DNA from: SURF-32 sp964648365
Lineage (GTDB): Bacteria > Planctomycetota > Phycisphaerae > UBA1845
Direction of reading: 5' to 3'
Assembly (NCBI GenBank): GCA_964648365.1
Contig: CAZYLK010000062.1
Coordinates: 1 to 29,849, forward strand
DNA: 29,849 nucleotides
Within the stretch, counting starts at the first letter, position 1; every line of letters starts with the position of its first letter. This document shows positions 1 to 9,300 of the stretch, piece by piece. A program made the translations under genes and the position numbers. Below the pieces are notes generated by a model. It saw only the letters and a list, made by a program, of their open reading frames with translations. It was not told the origin of the DNA and made no database searches.

Positions 1-32
1 GCTACGGCGCTACGGCGCTACGGCGCTACGGC
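1..32. repeat. 8-bp tandem repeat, four copies
   Basis: The window opens with four perfect copies of GCTACGGC, followed by a degenerate fifth (GCTGCCGC, 33-40). The array may continue upstream of the window. No function can be assigned. Confidence 0.8.
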
Positions 33-40
33 GCTGCCGC

Positions 41-307
41 GCGCGCAGCCGATCGCCCCCTGAAACGCCAGCCATCAGACACAGGTCTTGCCTGTGAACC
101 CGTCGATCCGCGAGCTGCGCGATCCCGTCGCGCAGGCTAGCCGGTTCAACGGACCCTCCCCGCCGGGGCGCCATGCTCGGCGCGGGGTAAACGGCTCGGC
201 CTGCCGAAGCGCGTGCGTCCGGTAAGCGTGCGGACGCACGGATCGCTTGGGCGAGGCTGCGGGCCGCCGTGGTATACTCACCAAAACAGGAAAGGATTCG
301 ATACGCA
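41..307. other. Intergenic region with a perfect hairpin, no supported gene
   Basis: I see no credible gene here. Open frames on the minus strand are Arg-rich and have no ribosome site or recognisable domain. The region holds a perfect 10-bp inverted repeat (CGTGCGTCCG at 212-221 with its complement at 231-240, 9-nt loop). It has no T-run on either side, so it is not a classical terminator. A TATACT box at 273-278 could be the -10 of the next gene, but no good -35 lies at the right distance. Confidence 0.5.
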
Positions 308-730
308 ATGAGAAGGAAAACGATCAAAAAGTGCGCGACGTCCCTGCTGGTCGGCGGGGGTGCGGCGATGGGCGCTACCTATGACTGGACCGGCGGAGGC
401 ACCACCGATGGCTGGGACATCTACCAGAACTGGGACTGCGGTGCATTCTGCGATCCGACGAGCTACCCCAGCACGACGGACGACGACGTAATTATCGAGT
501 GGAACTCCGATCCCGGTCCCCCACTCGCGGATCTGATCGATATCCCCGCCAACGAGACGATCGACTCGATTTCGATCGCGAACGGCGGGAGCCAGGGCGG
601 CCCGATTTTCAGAGGCGTGGGAGGCACGACCACGACGACGATTACCGGATCGAGCGTGATCATCAGCGGCGCCAACTCGGCGCGGACGCGGGTCACTGTC
701 ATGGATCTGGCGCGAATCAAGACCAACTGA
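308..730 (+). CDS. Short secreted protein, possible truncated beta-helix protein
   Basis: The 140-residue product starts with a basic n-region (MRRKTIKK) and a short hydrophobic stretch ending near AMGA, consistent with a weak export signal. The mature part (YDWTGGG...GWDIYQNW...PSTTDDDVII) looks like the start of autotransporter-like or right-handed beta-helix passenger proteins. Such proteins often open with a W-x-x-G...W...P-D-D segment followed by Thr/Ile/Gly-rich strands. The ATG at 308 was chosen because AGGAAAGGA (288-296) lies 11 nt upstream. The frame stops after about 100 mature residues, much shorter than the similarly styled protein at 2238-3188, and no C-terminal module is present, so it may be a truncated copy. 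Its specific function is unknown. Confidence 0.6.
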   Translation: MRRKTIKKCATSLLVGGGAAMGATYDWTGGGTTDGWDIYQNWDCGAFCDPTSYPSTTDDDVIIEWNSDPGPPLADLIDIPANETIDSISIANGGSQGGPIFRGVGGTTTTTITGSSVIISGANSARTRVTVMDLARIKTN

Positions 731-943
731 CGCTGCGGGGCGCGTCAAGCGCCCGCCACGTGGCAGCAGTTCAGGCGCTCGGGGAAGTGCTGTCGCACCC
801 TCGGCGTCCATTTGCAGTTAACGGAGCGTTCTGAAATCGCAACGGGCCGCGGCGGGCGTCTCTTGCGCTCGTCGCGCCCGAAAAGTCGCACAGGCCACGT
901 CGGCCGTCGGGCCGGCGTCCTTATCAGCAGCAGGAAAACCGTT

Positions 944-2131
944 TTGACTACGAGAATGACACCACGCGTAACTTTCCTTGTCGCCATTTGCTTCGCCTCG
1001 ACAGGACCAGCCCTCGCGCAGGTCAACTTGCCTCCGGGCTTTGAGATCGTCGAGTTCGGTTTCTCGCCATACCTGACGGATGTCCCGCGAATCAACAATT
1101 GCGGGCAAATCGTGTTCGGCAAGAAACTCGACGACCGCAGCCCAGGCTGGGCGCTCTACCTGTACGATAACGGACGGATCCGTGAAATCGCACGGGAGAA
1201 CAAGGGCCATGTGCCGGCGCCGGACATCAACGACAATGGCACGATCGTCTACATGACCGGCATCGACAATGACTTCGAGTCGGAGCGCCTGATGCTGTTG
1301 GAGAACCGACGCACCACCAAACTGGGGCGGGGTGCCTACCCGTCCATCAACAACAACGGCGTGGTGGCGGCGACGGTTTTTCAACGGATGGGATGCGCGG
1401 AGCAGTCGAACATCTTCCTATTCCACGATGGCGGGCGCACCCGCCTGACACGCGGCGTTTTCTATGATCAGGAAGCTCGGCTCAACGACAGCAATCAAGT
1501 GACTTGGAGTCAGTTCGACTTCTGCCGGAACCCCTGGGCGAGTGAAATTCCACTGTACTCGAATGGCGAGATTACGCTGCTGCCGAGCAAGGGAAGCCAG
1601 CGACAACACTCGGACGTCAGTAATCTGGGCCAGGTTGTGTGGTTCACCGAACAGGGAATCGAATCTTGGCAGAACGGTGAGACGTCCGTGATCACCAATG
1701 AGCTTGATCGTGGTTGCAGTGTAAACGATCGTGGCGATATAGTATTTGGTCGATGGCATCTCGAAACCGAGACTTGGGACTGGTGGTTGTATAGACCACT
1801 GCAGGGCCAACCGATCTTCTACCGTCTCACGAACGATCCGATCCGAGATACGCATGGCGACATCAATAACTGGACAGAAGCGGTGGTTCGAACCACTGCC
1901 TGGAACGGCCCCCTCGGCGGAGGAGTGCGTTTCCTTCGCCGTGTGCGCACCGGTGATTCGGAGTTTGACGGCGACGTAGACGGCGTTGACTACAGATCAC
2001 TAGCTGACTGTATCACCGGTCCCGGCCGCGTCGATGGCCTGTGCAACTGCCGTTTCCTGGACATTGACCACGACGGCGACGTGGACCTGGGCGACTTTGC
2101 GCGATTTCAGAACGTCTTTACGGGCGGGTAG
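944..2131 (+). CDS. Secreted propeller-like repeat protein with dockerin-type C-terminus
   Basis: A 395-residue exported protein. A signal peptide (RVTFLVAICFASTGPALAQ) is followed by repeating blocks of the form 'I-N-x-x-G-x-I-V...L-Y-x-x-G-x-x-x-x-L' (INNCGQIVF, INDNGTIVY, INNNGVVAA, LNDSNQVTW, VNDRGDIVF). This pattern suggests a multi-bladed propeller or HAF-like repeat array. The last ~58 residues form a dockerin-type pair of EF-hand loops (DFDGDVDGVDY and the canonical DIDHDGDVDLGD), typical of planctomycete surface proteins. TTG at 944 is preferred because AGGA (932-935) is 8 nt upstream; ATG at 956 is the alternative and keeps the signal peptide. The coding sequence is visibly less GC-rich than the rest of the window. 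The ligand is unknown. Confidence 0.72.
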   Translation: MTTRMTPRVTFLVAICFASTGPALAQVNLPPGFEIVEFGFSPYLTDVPRINNCGQIVFGKKLDDRSPGWALYLYDNGRIREIARENKGHVPAPDINDNGTIVYMTGIDNDFESERLMLLENRRTTKLGRGAYPSINNNGVVAATVFQRMGCAEQSNIFLFHDGGRTRLTRGVFYDQEARLNDSNQVTWSQFDFCRNPWASEIPLYSNGEITLLPSKGSQRQHSDVSNLGQVVWFTEQGIESWQNGETSVITNELDRGCSVNDRGDIVFGRWHLETETWDWWLYRPLQGQPIFYRLTNDPIRDTHGDINNWTEAVVRTTAWNGPLGGGVRFLRRVRTGDSEFDGDVDGVDYRSLADCITGPGRVDGLCNCRFLDIDHDGDVDLGDFARFQNVFTGG

Positions 2132-2174
2132 TTTCCCGCCGCGATGATGGGCCGGGGCCGCCAGCGGCGCCCGG
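2123..2174 (+). terminator. Possible terminator hairpins after the dockerin-type gene
   Basis: Two GC hairpins overlap or follow the stop at 2131: GGCGGG/CCCGCC (2123-2128 with 2135-2140) and an imperfect CCGGG...CCCGG stem at 2152-2174, followed by TTTGATT. The T-run is short, so termination is only plausible. Confidence 0.35.
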
Positions 2175-2197
2175 TTTGATTGCTGACAAAACAACTT

Positions 2198-2215
2198 GCG
2201 GTCCCGCGGGACCGC
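2198..2215. promoter_or_regulatory. 18-bp perfect palindrome just before a ribosome site
   Basis: GCGGTCCC-GC-GGGACCGC is a perfect palindrome ending 10 nt before the AAGGA ribosome site (2225-2229) of the gene at 2238. It could be a leader hairpin or an operator. There is no T-run after it. Confidence 0.4.
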
Positions 2216-2237
2216 GCAAAGAACAAGGATGTATCGA

Positions 2238-3188
2238 ATGAAAGCCAGATGGTATCACACTGTTCCGGTGGTCACCGTGACGGCGCTGGCGGCTCAGCCC
2301 ACAGCCGGTCAGACGACGTTCATCAGCAACACGCCGAACGCATCGTGGCATACTCCAGGCCACTGGGACCAGGGCGTGCCGGACGCGAACATTCAGGCCA
2401 TTATCCCCAGCGGCAAGTCGTGCAAGATCTACAATGGTCAAGCTGCTGCTGCGGCCGACTCGCTCGACGTGGACGGCACGCTGACGGTCGATGACGAGCA
2501 AACGCTCACGATCGACACCGACTCCGAGATCAACGGCACTGTCGTCCTGGCCTACCGATCAATGAACCCGGCGAGCGGGGCCAAGCTGTTCATTACCGAC
2601 GACCTGACGATCACCGGGTACGGAGGCACGATCGAGATGGAGGGCTGGCTCAACGAAATCGACGGAGACGACGACGACCACGGATTGGAACTGACGCTCG
2701 AAAGCAACTGCACCGGGACGCTGTCGGTCGATTGCGGATTGACCATCCTGGGAGCCGGCAGGATCGACAGCGGGCTGGTCAACAACGGATTCGTCATCGC
2801 CGACTACGGCTGCGGCCGAGACCCGGACATCGACTGCCCCCTGAGTCTGAACTACTACCCGAAGTCCGGAGACGGAAACTGGCAGGCGCAGAACAACGGC
2901 GGGCTGCAAGTCAACACCGAGATCACCGGACCGGGAACCTGGCGCATCCGGCACACCGACGGCAATCATAACGCGGTGATCGAAATCAACCAGTGCCACG
3001 ACGGGCTCACCGGTGACGTCATCATCGAAAACGGCCTGCTGCGGATCAACCAGAACTTCTGCACGACGGGCGACCTGACCCTGGCCTCCGTATTTCTGGC
3101 GACCAATTCCTTTACGGCGCCGGTCATCGACGTGGACGCAGGCGTGCTGGTGACGTTCAGCACAGGCGGATGCCTCTCCTGCCCATAG
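2238..3188 (+). CDS. Secreted beta-helix-like protein
   Basis: The 316-residue product has an export signal (MKARWYHTVPVVTVTALAAQ, cleavage probably near TAG-Q). It continues as an Asn/Gly/Asp/Thr-rich protein built of short hydrophobic strands (ADSLDVDGTLTVDDEQTLTI, KLFITDDLTITGYGGTIEM, GLTGDVIIENGLLRI, GDLTLASVFL). This is the pattern of parallel beta-helix passenger proteins of planctomycetes. It ends in TFSTGGCLSCP without a recognisable anchor. ATG 2238 was chosen because AAGGA (2225-2229) is 8 nt upstream; ATG 2229 overlaps that ribosome site. No catalytic motif is visible. Its opening (SWHTPGHWDQGVPDANIQAI) is similar in style to the short protein at 308-730. Confidence 0.7.
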   Translation: MKARWYHTVPVVTVTALAAQPTAGQTTFISNTPNASWHTPGHWDQGVPDANIQAIIPSGKSCKIYNGQAAAAADSLDVDGTLTVDDEQTLTIDTDSEINGTVVLAYRSMNPASGAKLFITDDLTITGYGGTIEMEGWLNEIDGDDDDHGLELTLESNCTGTLSVDCGLTILGAGRIDSGLVNNGFVIADYGCGRDPDIDCPLSLNYYPKSGDGNWQAQNNGGLQVNTEITGPGTWRIRHTDGNHNAVIEINQCHDGLTGDVIIENGLLRINQNFCTTGDLTLASVFLATNSFTAPVIDVDAGVLVTFSTGGCLSCP

Positions 3189-3220
3189 CGATCGCCGCAC
3201 CAAAGCCCAGCCATTGACGT

Positions 3221-3253
3221 CCCATGCCCGCCACGGCGGACGTGGGGCGTTTT
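3221..3253 (+). terminator. Rho-independent-type terminator
   Basis: CCCATGCCCGCC (3221-3232) pairs with GGCGGACGTGGG (3235-3246) with one mismatch and one G-U pair, followed by GCGTTTT. It lies 33 nt after the stop of the preceding gene, the right place to end its transcript. Confidence 0.55.
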
Positions 3254-3420
3254 CGGTTATCGCCCGTCGTGAATCGCCGCGCCGGAGGACGTCCCGTCCG
3301 CCCGGTCGCCCTTCCCGACGGACGATCTCTCCCTTCTACGGTTGCTCCGCAGGGCAGCTATCGGCGCACCGGCGTTCCGGCGGCAGGACCGAGAACACCA
3401 GGCGCTGACGCGCAGCCCGT
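3254..3420. other. Intergenic stretch without visible features
   Basis: This is part of the 388-bp gap between two secreted-protein genes. Between the terminator and the promoter candidate I see no repeat, RNA or gene. Confidence 0.5.
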
Positions 3421-3449
3421 TGAGCGGCCCCCCCGCCCTCGTTACTATC
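3421..3449 (+). promoter_or_regulatory. Sigma-70-like promoter candidate
   Basis: TTGAGC (3421-3426), a 17-nt spacer, then TACTAT (3444-3449). This resembles -35/-10 boxes and would give a leader of about 120 nt for the gene starting at 3577. Confidence 0.4.
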
Positions 3450-3576
3450 GGCGTCCGGGGAGTCGCCGGGGGCATGTCGTTGCGGGTCGAAATCGCCGCC
3501 CGGCGGAGGAATAATCACCCGCCGTGGCAGCGCGGCCGCCGGCCGCGTCCGCCCCCGGCTTCGAGGAGGAATACCC

Positions 3577-5184
3577 GTGCGAATCGCCCTCTCGCTCGCC
3601 CTTACGTTCATCGCCGCCACCTCGGCCTTCGGCCAGCCGCAGAACGATTTCTGCGCCGACGCGATCCCGGTCGGTCTGGGCGGCGTCGATTTCGATTCGA
3701 CCGGCGCCATTACCGACGGACCCTTCGAGCCGACCTGCGGCTTCTGCTGCGGCGACGAGCAGCTCAACCATGACGTCTGGTTTGAGCACGTGGCCGACGA
3801 GAACGGGCCGCTGGAGATCAGCCTCTGCGGATCCTCGTTCGACACTAAGCTGGCGGTGTACGAGGGCGCCTGCCCGGTCGCGCCGGGCGAACTGATCGCG
3901 TGCAACGACGACGACCCGGCGTGCGAGCTGAACTCCAAGGTCCGGATCGACGCGCGGCGGGGCAGAACCTACCTGATCCGCATCGGCGGCTTCCGCGACT
4001 TGCAGGGGCCGGGGGTTCTGCTGATAGCCCCGCCACCCCAGCCGCCGATTCACGACGAATGCCAGGCGGCCATCGTGATCGAGACCGGGGAAACGTACCG
4101 CAGCACGACGGTCGGCGCGACCGGTGAGGACGTGACGAGTTGCACCGCCGGGGACACGATCGACGTGTGGCACGACTGGACCGCGGACTGCACCGGCCTT
4201 GCGACCGCCTCCCTGTGCAACGAAAGCGACTTCGATACGTCCGTGGCGGTGTTCGACCGCTGTAACGGCGCGGAACTGGCCTGCGACGACGACGGCTGCG
4301 AGCGGGCCTCGCGCGTCGACTTCGAGGTAACCGAGGGCGAGTCCTACCTCGTCCGCGTCTCCGGCTACAGCGGTCTGACCGGCAACTACGGGCTGACGAT
4401 GACCTGCGCCGACGGCGACATGGGGGCCTGCTGCGAGCCGGACGGGTCGTGCTCGTTCGGCACGCAGGAGCAGTGCGACGGCCGCAACGGGGTGTATCAC
4501 CCCGCCCGCCCGTGCGAGAACATCGTCTGCGCCCCGCCCAACGACGACTGCGCCGACGCGACGGACATCTTCGACGGCGTGACGGACTTTACGACGCTCG
4601 GCGCCAGCACCGACGGCCCGGCGCATGCCGACTGCGATTTCGCCCAGTTTGATCAGATCGACTTCGACATCTGGTATCGCTACCGATCGACCGTCAACGG
4701 CGAGGTCACGGTCAGCCTGTGCAACACGGCCGATTACGACTCCAAGATCGCCGTCTACGCTGATGTCGCCTGCCCGACCAACGACGACCGGCTGCTGGGC
4801 TGCAACGACGACGCCGAGGGCTGCGAGCTGACGTCGGAGTTAACCTTCGAGGCTCAGTGCGGCCGCGAATACCTGATCCGCGTCGGCGGCTTCGCCGACT
4901 CAGCCGGCAGCGGGTCGATCACCATCGTCCCCGAGGGCGACTGCGTCGAGTGCGACGCGATCAAGAAGTTCAAGGTGGCCTGCCAGCGCGGCAAGCTCAA
5001 GGCGAAGGTCAAAAGCAGCCTGGCCGAGGGCGTGATCCTGACCATCGACAACAGCGGCCAGGAGGGCTTCATGCGGATCAACAATCGCGGCAAGGGGAAG
5101 GTGATCTTCCGCGGTCAGTCCGGCCCGCACGACGTGTCGATCGTGGAATGCCCGGAGCGGCGCGAGTCGGTGGATTGTGGGTGA
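3577..5184 (+). CDS. Secreted three-repeat PPC-like protein with shared 77-residue C-terminal module
   Basis: A 535-residue exported protein with signal peptide MRIALSLALTFIAATSAFGQ. It carries three related beta-sandwich repeats (about 22-150, 152-275 and 324-455). Each has the pattern N-D-x-C-x-x-A...D-x-W-x-x...x-S-L-C-x-x-x-x-(Y/F)-D-(S/T)...Y-L-(I/V)-R-(V/I)-x-G, like pre-peptidase C-terminal (PPC) domains. Repeats 1 and 3 are closest, sharing CNDD-AxxCEL and REYLIRVGGF-like blocks. A Cys-rich linker (GACCEPDGSC) lies between repeats 2 and 3. Residues 459-535 form a Lys-rich module, CDAIKKFKV...VDCG, that recurs at the end of the protein at 26722-27474. The GTG start has a strong GAGGAGG site (3563-3569, spacing 7). 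It is probably a surface or matrix protein; the ligand is unknown. Confidence 0.8.
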   Translation: MRIALSLALTFIAATSAFGQPQNDFCADAIPVGLGGVDFDSTGAITDGPFEPTCGFCCGDEQLNHDVWFEHVADENGPLEISLCGSSFDTKLAVYEGACPVAPGELIACNDDDPACELNSKVRIDARRGRTYLIRIGGFRDLQGPGVLLIAPPPQPPIHDECQAAIVIETGETYRSTTVGATGEDVTSCTAGDTIDVWHDWTADCTGLATASLCNESDFDTSVAVFDRCNGAELACDDDGCERASRVDFEVTEGESYLVRVSGYSGLTGNYGLTMTCADGDMGACCEPDGSCSFGTQEQCDGRNGVYHPARPCENIVCAPPNDDCADATDIFDGVTDFTTLGASTDGPAHADCDFAQFDQIDFDIWYRYRSTVNGEVTVSLCNTADYDSKIAVYADVACPTNDDRLLGCNDDAEGCELTSELTFEAQCGREYLIRVGGFADSAGSGSITIVPEGDCVECDAIKKFKVACQRGKLKAKVKSSLAEGVILTIDNSGQEGFMRINNRGKGKVIFRGQSGPHDVSIVECPERRESVDCG

Positions 5185-5189
5185 TGGGG

Positions 5190-5289
5190 NNNNNNNNNNN
5201 NNNNNNNNNNNNNNNNNNNNNNNNNNNNNNNNNNNNNNNNNNNNNNNNNNNNNNNNNNNNNNNNNNNNNNNNNNNNNNNNNNNNNNNNN
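5190..5289. other. Assembly gap (100 N)
   Basis: Exactly 100 N, a conventional placeholder of unknown true length. Whatever follows the upstream gene, including its terminator, is hidden here. Confidence 0.98.
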
Positions 5290-5426
5290 AGCCACGAAGG
5301 GGGAAGAAGGGACGGATTATTCAGAGCCCCGGCCCGCCGCGGGCGGATCTGCGACTCTCAAGCCGGGCGTTCGGTCGTTCGCTTGTGCACAGGGGGCATC
5401 GACTACGCGGACGGAACTGATCGCGC

Positions 5427-5987
5427 GTGCCGGGCTGCGACGTTCCATCTGAGAGTCTTGACTTGGCAGGCGTAACCGAGCTTTTTGGCCGCGAACCGCT
5501 GGTTGAGGCGCGATTGGGAGAGCCATCTCGAGCGTTCGCTGTTCGACTGTTCGCGGCGCTGCCGCAGCTTCGGCCCGGTGCTCAGATGATCGTCGACGCG
5601 ACGGGCGGTCCATGCCGACTCTACGTCGAGGCGCCCTCACCGACCGGCGATGCGCACCGCCGGATGGGCGTCTGGGTGGATGAGTCAGACGAGCCCGGCG
5701 TTGGCTTCGGTCCTACGCATACCCATGCCAGCGTCTGGGCGGTCGAGCACAAGCGAGACCCCGCCGACGGGATCATTGATCTCGCGAAGGCGATCCTGAC
5801 CGATCGCGTGGTGCTGCTGGTCGAAGCCGCCGGCCCCTGGCGCGGTCACGCGGAGTGGATCGACCTCGGCCGCAGGGACGCCTTGCTCACTGCCCTGACG
5901 GACCGGTATGCCTCCGGGCGTGCCGCTATCCTGTCGTGGTCGGGCGCTGCCGACCGCGACGTGTCGCTCGATGACCTGAGCTTCTGA
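5427..5987 (+). CDS. Hypothetical cytoplasmic protein
   Basis: The 186-residue protein has no signal peptide or membrane segment and belongs to no family I recognise. It has a mixed alpha/beta look (LDLAGVTELFGREPLVEARLGEPSRAFAV..., RLYVEAPSP, MGVWVDESDEPGVGFGPTHTHASVW) and ends acidic (DVSLDDLSF). The segment HAEWIDLGRRDALL and a His pair (THTHASVW) are its only notable parts. The GTG at 5427 gives the longest frame; a TTG at 5463 with GAGAG (5451-5455) is an equally good start and would shorten it by 12 residues. It stands alone between the gap and the lipid operon, on the same strand. The confidence concerns its being a real gene, not its role. Confidence 0.6.
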   Translation: MPGCDVPSESLDLAGVTELFGREPLVEARLGEPSRAFAVRLFAALPQLRPGAQMIVDATGGPCRLYVEAPSPTGDAHRRMGVWVDESDEPGVGFGPTHTHASVWAVEHKRDPADGIIDLAKAILTDRVVLLVEAAGPWRGHAEWIDLGRRDALLTALTDRYASGRAAILSWSGAADRDVSLDDLSF

Positions 5988-6372
5988 CAAAACCTCACGC
6001 ACCCGCTCCTCGCCTCGCCGCGGCGGGCGCGTGACGCAGCAGGCGCGCCGCGCCGTTCTTTATGCTCCCCGCCGATCTTGTTACGCACCTCGCGGCGGCC
6101 GCGGCATGCGCGTCGGCTTGACACCGTGGGGGTGGACGATGATGATCGCGGGCCTGTGAAATTTCGACGTCGTGAGCGTTCGATCGGGTCGACCTCGTCG
6201 GTACCTCGGACGAGGCCCATCGGTCCGACGCGGCCCGGCCAGCGACGACGAATCGGCGCCGTCGCCGGCCCGTGCGGCGGCGGCCGACCTGTGCGACGGA
6301 TCGCATAACGCTGAAGTCTTCGGCAGCCCAGCGAGCCGTCCCGCCGCCCGCCGCGCCGCCCGGGGCACCCGA
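5988..6372. other. Leader region of the lipid operon
   Basis: No gene is seen here. The frame of the next gene is open back to a GTG at 6172, but the added 67 residues are an Arg/Ala/Pro-rich string without domain content. I treat it as untranslated leader. The region holds the promoter candidate at 6118-6146. Confidence 0.45.
6118..6146 (+). promoter_or_regulatory. Sigma-70-like promoter of the lipid operon
   Basis: A perfect TTGACA (6118-6123), a 17-nt spacer and GATGAT (6141-6146, 4 of 6 to consensus). Transcription would start near 6153, giving a leader of about 220 nt to the GTG at 6373. Confidence 0.45.
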
Positions 6373-9300
6373 GTGTCAGATCGCACGAATCCATCCCTTC
6401 CACCCCTTCGCGAACGGCTCAGCGGACAGCACGTCCTCATCACCGGTGCGACGGGGTTCCTGGCGAAGGTGTTCGTGGAGAAGATCCTGCGCTGCGTCGA
6501 CTCGATCGCGGGGCTGCACCTGATCATCCGCCCCCGCTCCGACGGCCGGTCGCCTCGCCAGCGGCTCATGCAGGACGTGCTCGGCTCCAGCGCGTTTGAC
6601 CGCCTGCGGGCGATGTACGGCGACAAGTTTGAACAACTCTGCACGCAGAAGCTGCACGTCGTCGGTGCGGACCTGACGCGCGAGCGGCTCGGGTTGACGC
6701 CGGAGGCCTACCGCGAGTTAGCCGACACGATCACCCTCGTGGTCAACAGCGCGGCCACCGTGACCTTTGACGAGCGGCTCGACCTGGCGATCGACCTGAA
6801 CACGTTCGGTCCCCGCCGCCTGATGCAACTCGCGCAGGACGCCGGCAACGTGCCGATGATGCACGTCTCGACCTGCTACGTGGCCGGGACGCGCGTGGGC
6901 CGGATTCCGGAAGGCTTCAACGCGCCGGAGGAGGCGGAGAAGAAGCTCCCGCGCCTGCCGGACGGCGATTTCGACCTGGACGCCATCGTGGCCGACATGC
7001 GCGGTCGCTGCGCGGCCGTCAGCGCCCGGCACGACGGTGAGAGCGAACGTCTCCGCCGTGACCTGATCGAGGCCGGCATGAGCGCCGCCCGCGAGTTCGG
7101 CTGGAACGATACATATACGCTTACCAAGTGGCTGGGCGAACGGATCGTGCGCCGCGACCGCGGCGCCGTGCCGCTGACGATCTTCCGGCCGGCCATTATC
7201 GAAAGCGCCTACGAAGACCCGGCGCCCGGCTGGATCGACGGGCTGCGCATGGCCGACCCGATGATCGTCGCCTACGGCCGCGGCAAGCTGCTGGAGTTCG
7301 CCGCCTCCGACGGACAGGTCATGGACCTCATCCCGGTCGACTTCGTCGCCAATGCCATGCTGGCGGCGCTGCCGATCGGCATGGACGGGACGGACGGCGA
7401 CGGGCGATCCGGCGCGGACGTGCCGGTTTATCACTGCGCGTCCAGCGCGTCGCATCCGCTGTCGTTCTCCGAACTGACGGCCCGCCTGCGCGAGGCCTTC
7501 GTCCGGCGTCCGATGATCGACGAGGACGGCGAGCCGATCGTGCCGAAGCCGCTGCAAGTCATCCCCTCGGACGATTTTCTGGCCCGCTGGCAAGGCCGGC
7601 TGGCCCGCGTCGAACGGTTGAAGAAACTGTGCAGCACGCTGGGGATCACGGGTGCCACGGCGCGAAAGCTCTCCGCGTCGCGGCGCAGCATCGAGCAGTT
7701 GCTCTACTTCGCCAAGATCTACCTGCCTTATACCCACCTGAACTTTCAGTTCGAGGATGGGCGGATGCGCGGGCTGCTCGATCGGCTGCACCCCGACGAC
7801 CGCCAGGCGCTCGATTTCGACGTCAAGCGCATCGACTGGGCGGACTACGTCACCGAACGGCACGTGCCCGGCTTGCGCTCGTTCGTGCTGGGGACCGGCG
7901 CTGAACCCAGCACCCGGCTGATGGAAGCGGGCTACGGTCCGCTGACCGAGTCCGAGTGCGGCGCGGCGTTGCACGGGCGGACGCTGTTCGAGGTTTTCAA
8001 GCTCGCGGTGGACGCTTTCGGTGAGCGGCCTGCGCTGCAGATTCTGCGCAACGGCAAGTGGATGCGCTATACGTTCAATGAGGCGTATCGAGCTACCGGA
8101 ACCATCATGCGCCGCTTCGTCGAGCGCGGGCTCAAGCCCGGCGACCGGGCGGCGCTGTCGGCCGAGAACGGGCCGGAGTGGGGACTGACCTATCTGGCCA
8201 TGATGCGGGCGGGTCTGACGGCCGTCCCGCTCGATCCGCAGCTTCCGCCCGAGGATGCCTGGGCGGCCGCGCGCTTCGCTCACTGCAAGCTGCTCTGCGC
8301 CGGCCAGGCGACCTGCGATGCCCTGCTCGCCCAGCGCAAAGCCGACGACGTCGAACTGGTCCGCCTGGGCGAATCGTTCATCCCTCCCCCGGCGGCCAGC
8401 CGCGAACCCGGCCCCGAGCCGGCCGCCGTCACCGCGGGGGAACTCGCATCCATCCTGTTCACCAGCGGCACCACGGTCGCGCCCAAGGCGGTCAAGCTGA
8501 CGCATCGCAACCTGATCGCCAACGCCCGCGCGATGATCGAGCGGCATCCGGTCCGTCCCGGCGACCAACTGCTGTCGGTCCTGCCGCTCTATCACGTGTT
8601 CGAGTTCACCGGCGGGTTCCTCGCGCCGCTCGCCTGCGGCGCCACGATCACGTACGTCGGCCAGCTCAAAAGCCCCGACATCCTCGCCGCGCTGAAGGCG
8701 ACCGGCACCACCATCATGCTGGTCGTGCCGCGCATGTTGCGCATGTTCCACGACGGTATCACCCGCGGCGTCGAGTCCGGCGGCGTGCTGAAACGCACGG
8801 CCTTCCGCCTGCTGAGCCGGGTGAGCGCCTCGTTCGGCGGGCGCTACGGGCGGGCCTTGTTCGGACCGGTCCACAAGCAGTTCGGCGGCCGCCTGCGAAT
8901 GTTCGTTTCAGGCGGCTCCGCGCTGGATCCGGAGTTGTGCCTCTCCTTCGGCCGCCTGGGGTTCAAGGTCTGTGAAGGCTACGGCCTGACCGAGACGTCA
9001 CCGGTCATCGCCGTCACACCCGCGGACGACGTGCGCCCCGGCTCGGTCGGCCCGCCGCTGTCCAATGTCGACGTCGAAATTCGCAACCAGAACCTGGAGG
9101 GCATCGGCGAACTGTGGGTCCGCGGCCCCAGCGTCACTTCCGGATATCTCTACAACCAGGAAGCAACGGAAGAGATCCTCGTCGACGGCTGGCTGCGCAC
9201 CGGCGACCTCGGCAAGCAGGACGGCGACGGCTACCTGTACCTGACCGGCCGCGCAAAAGACCTGATCGTCACGTCCGCCGGCAAGAACGTTTATCCCGAC

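Noticed and set aside
6172..6372. 67-residue N-terminal extension of the lipid fusion protein
   Set aside because: It has low-complexity Arg/Ala/Pro sequence, no ribosome site, and lies far before where FAR proteins start. The promoter at 6118-6146 leaves it barely possible.
6718..8874. 718-residue open frame on the minus strand
   Set aside because: It mirrors the lipid fusion gene, whose domains and catalytic motifs are all on the plus strand. Long antisense frames are expected at this GC content.
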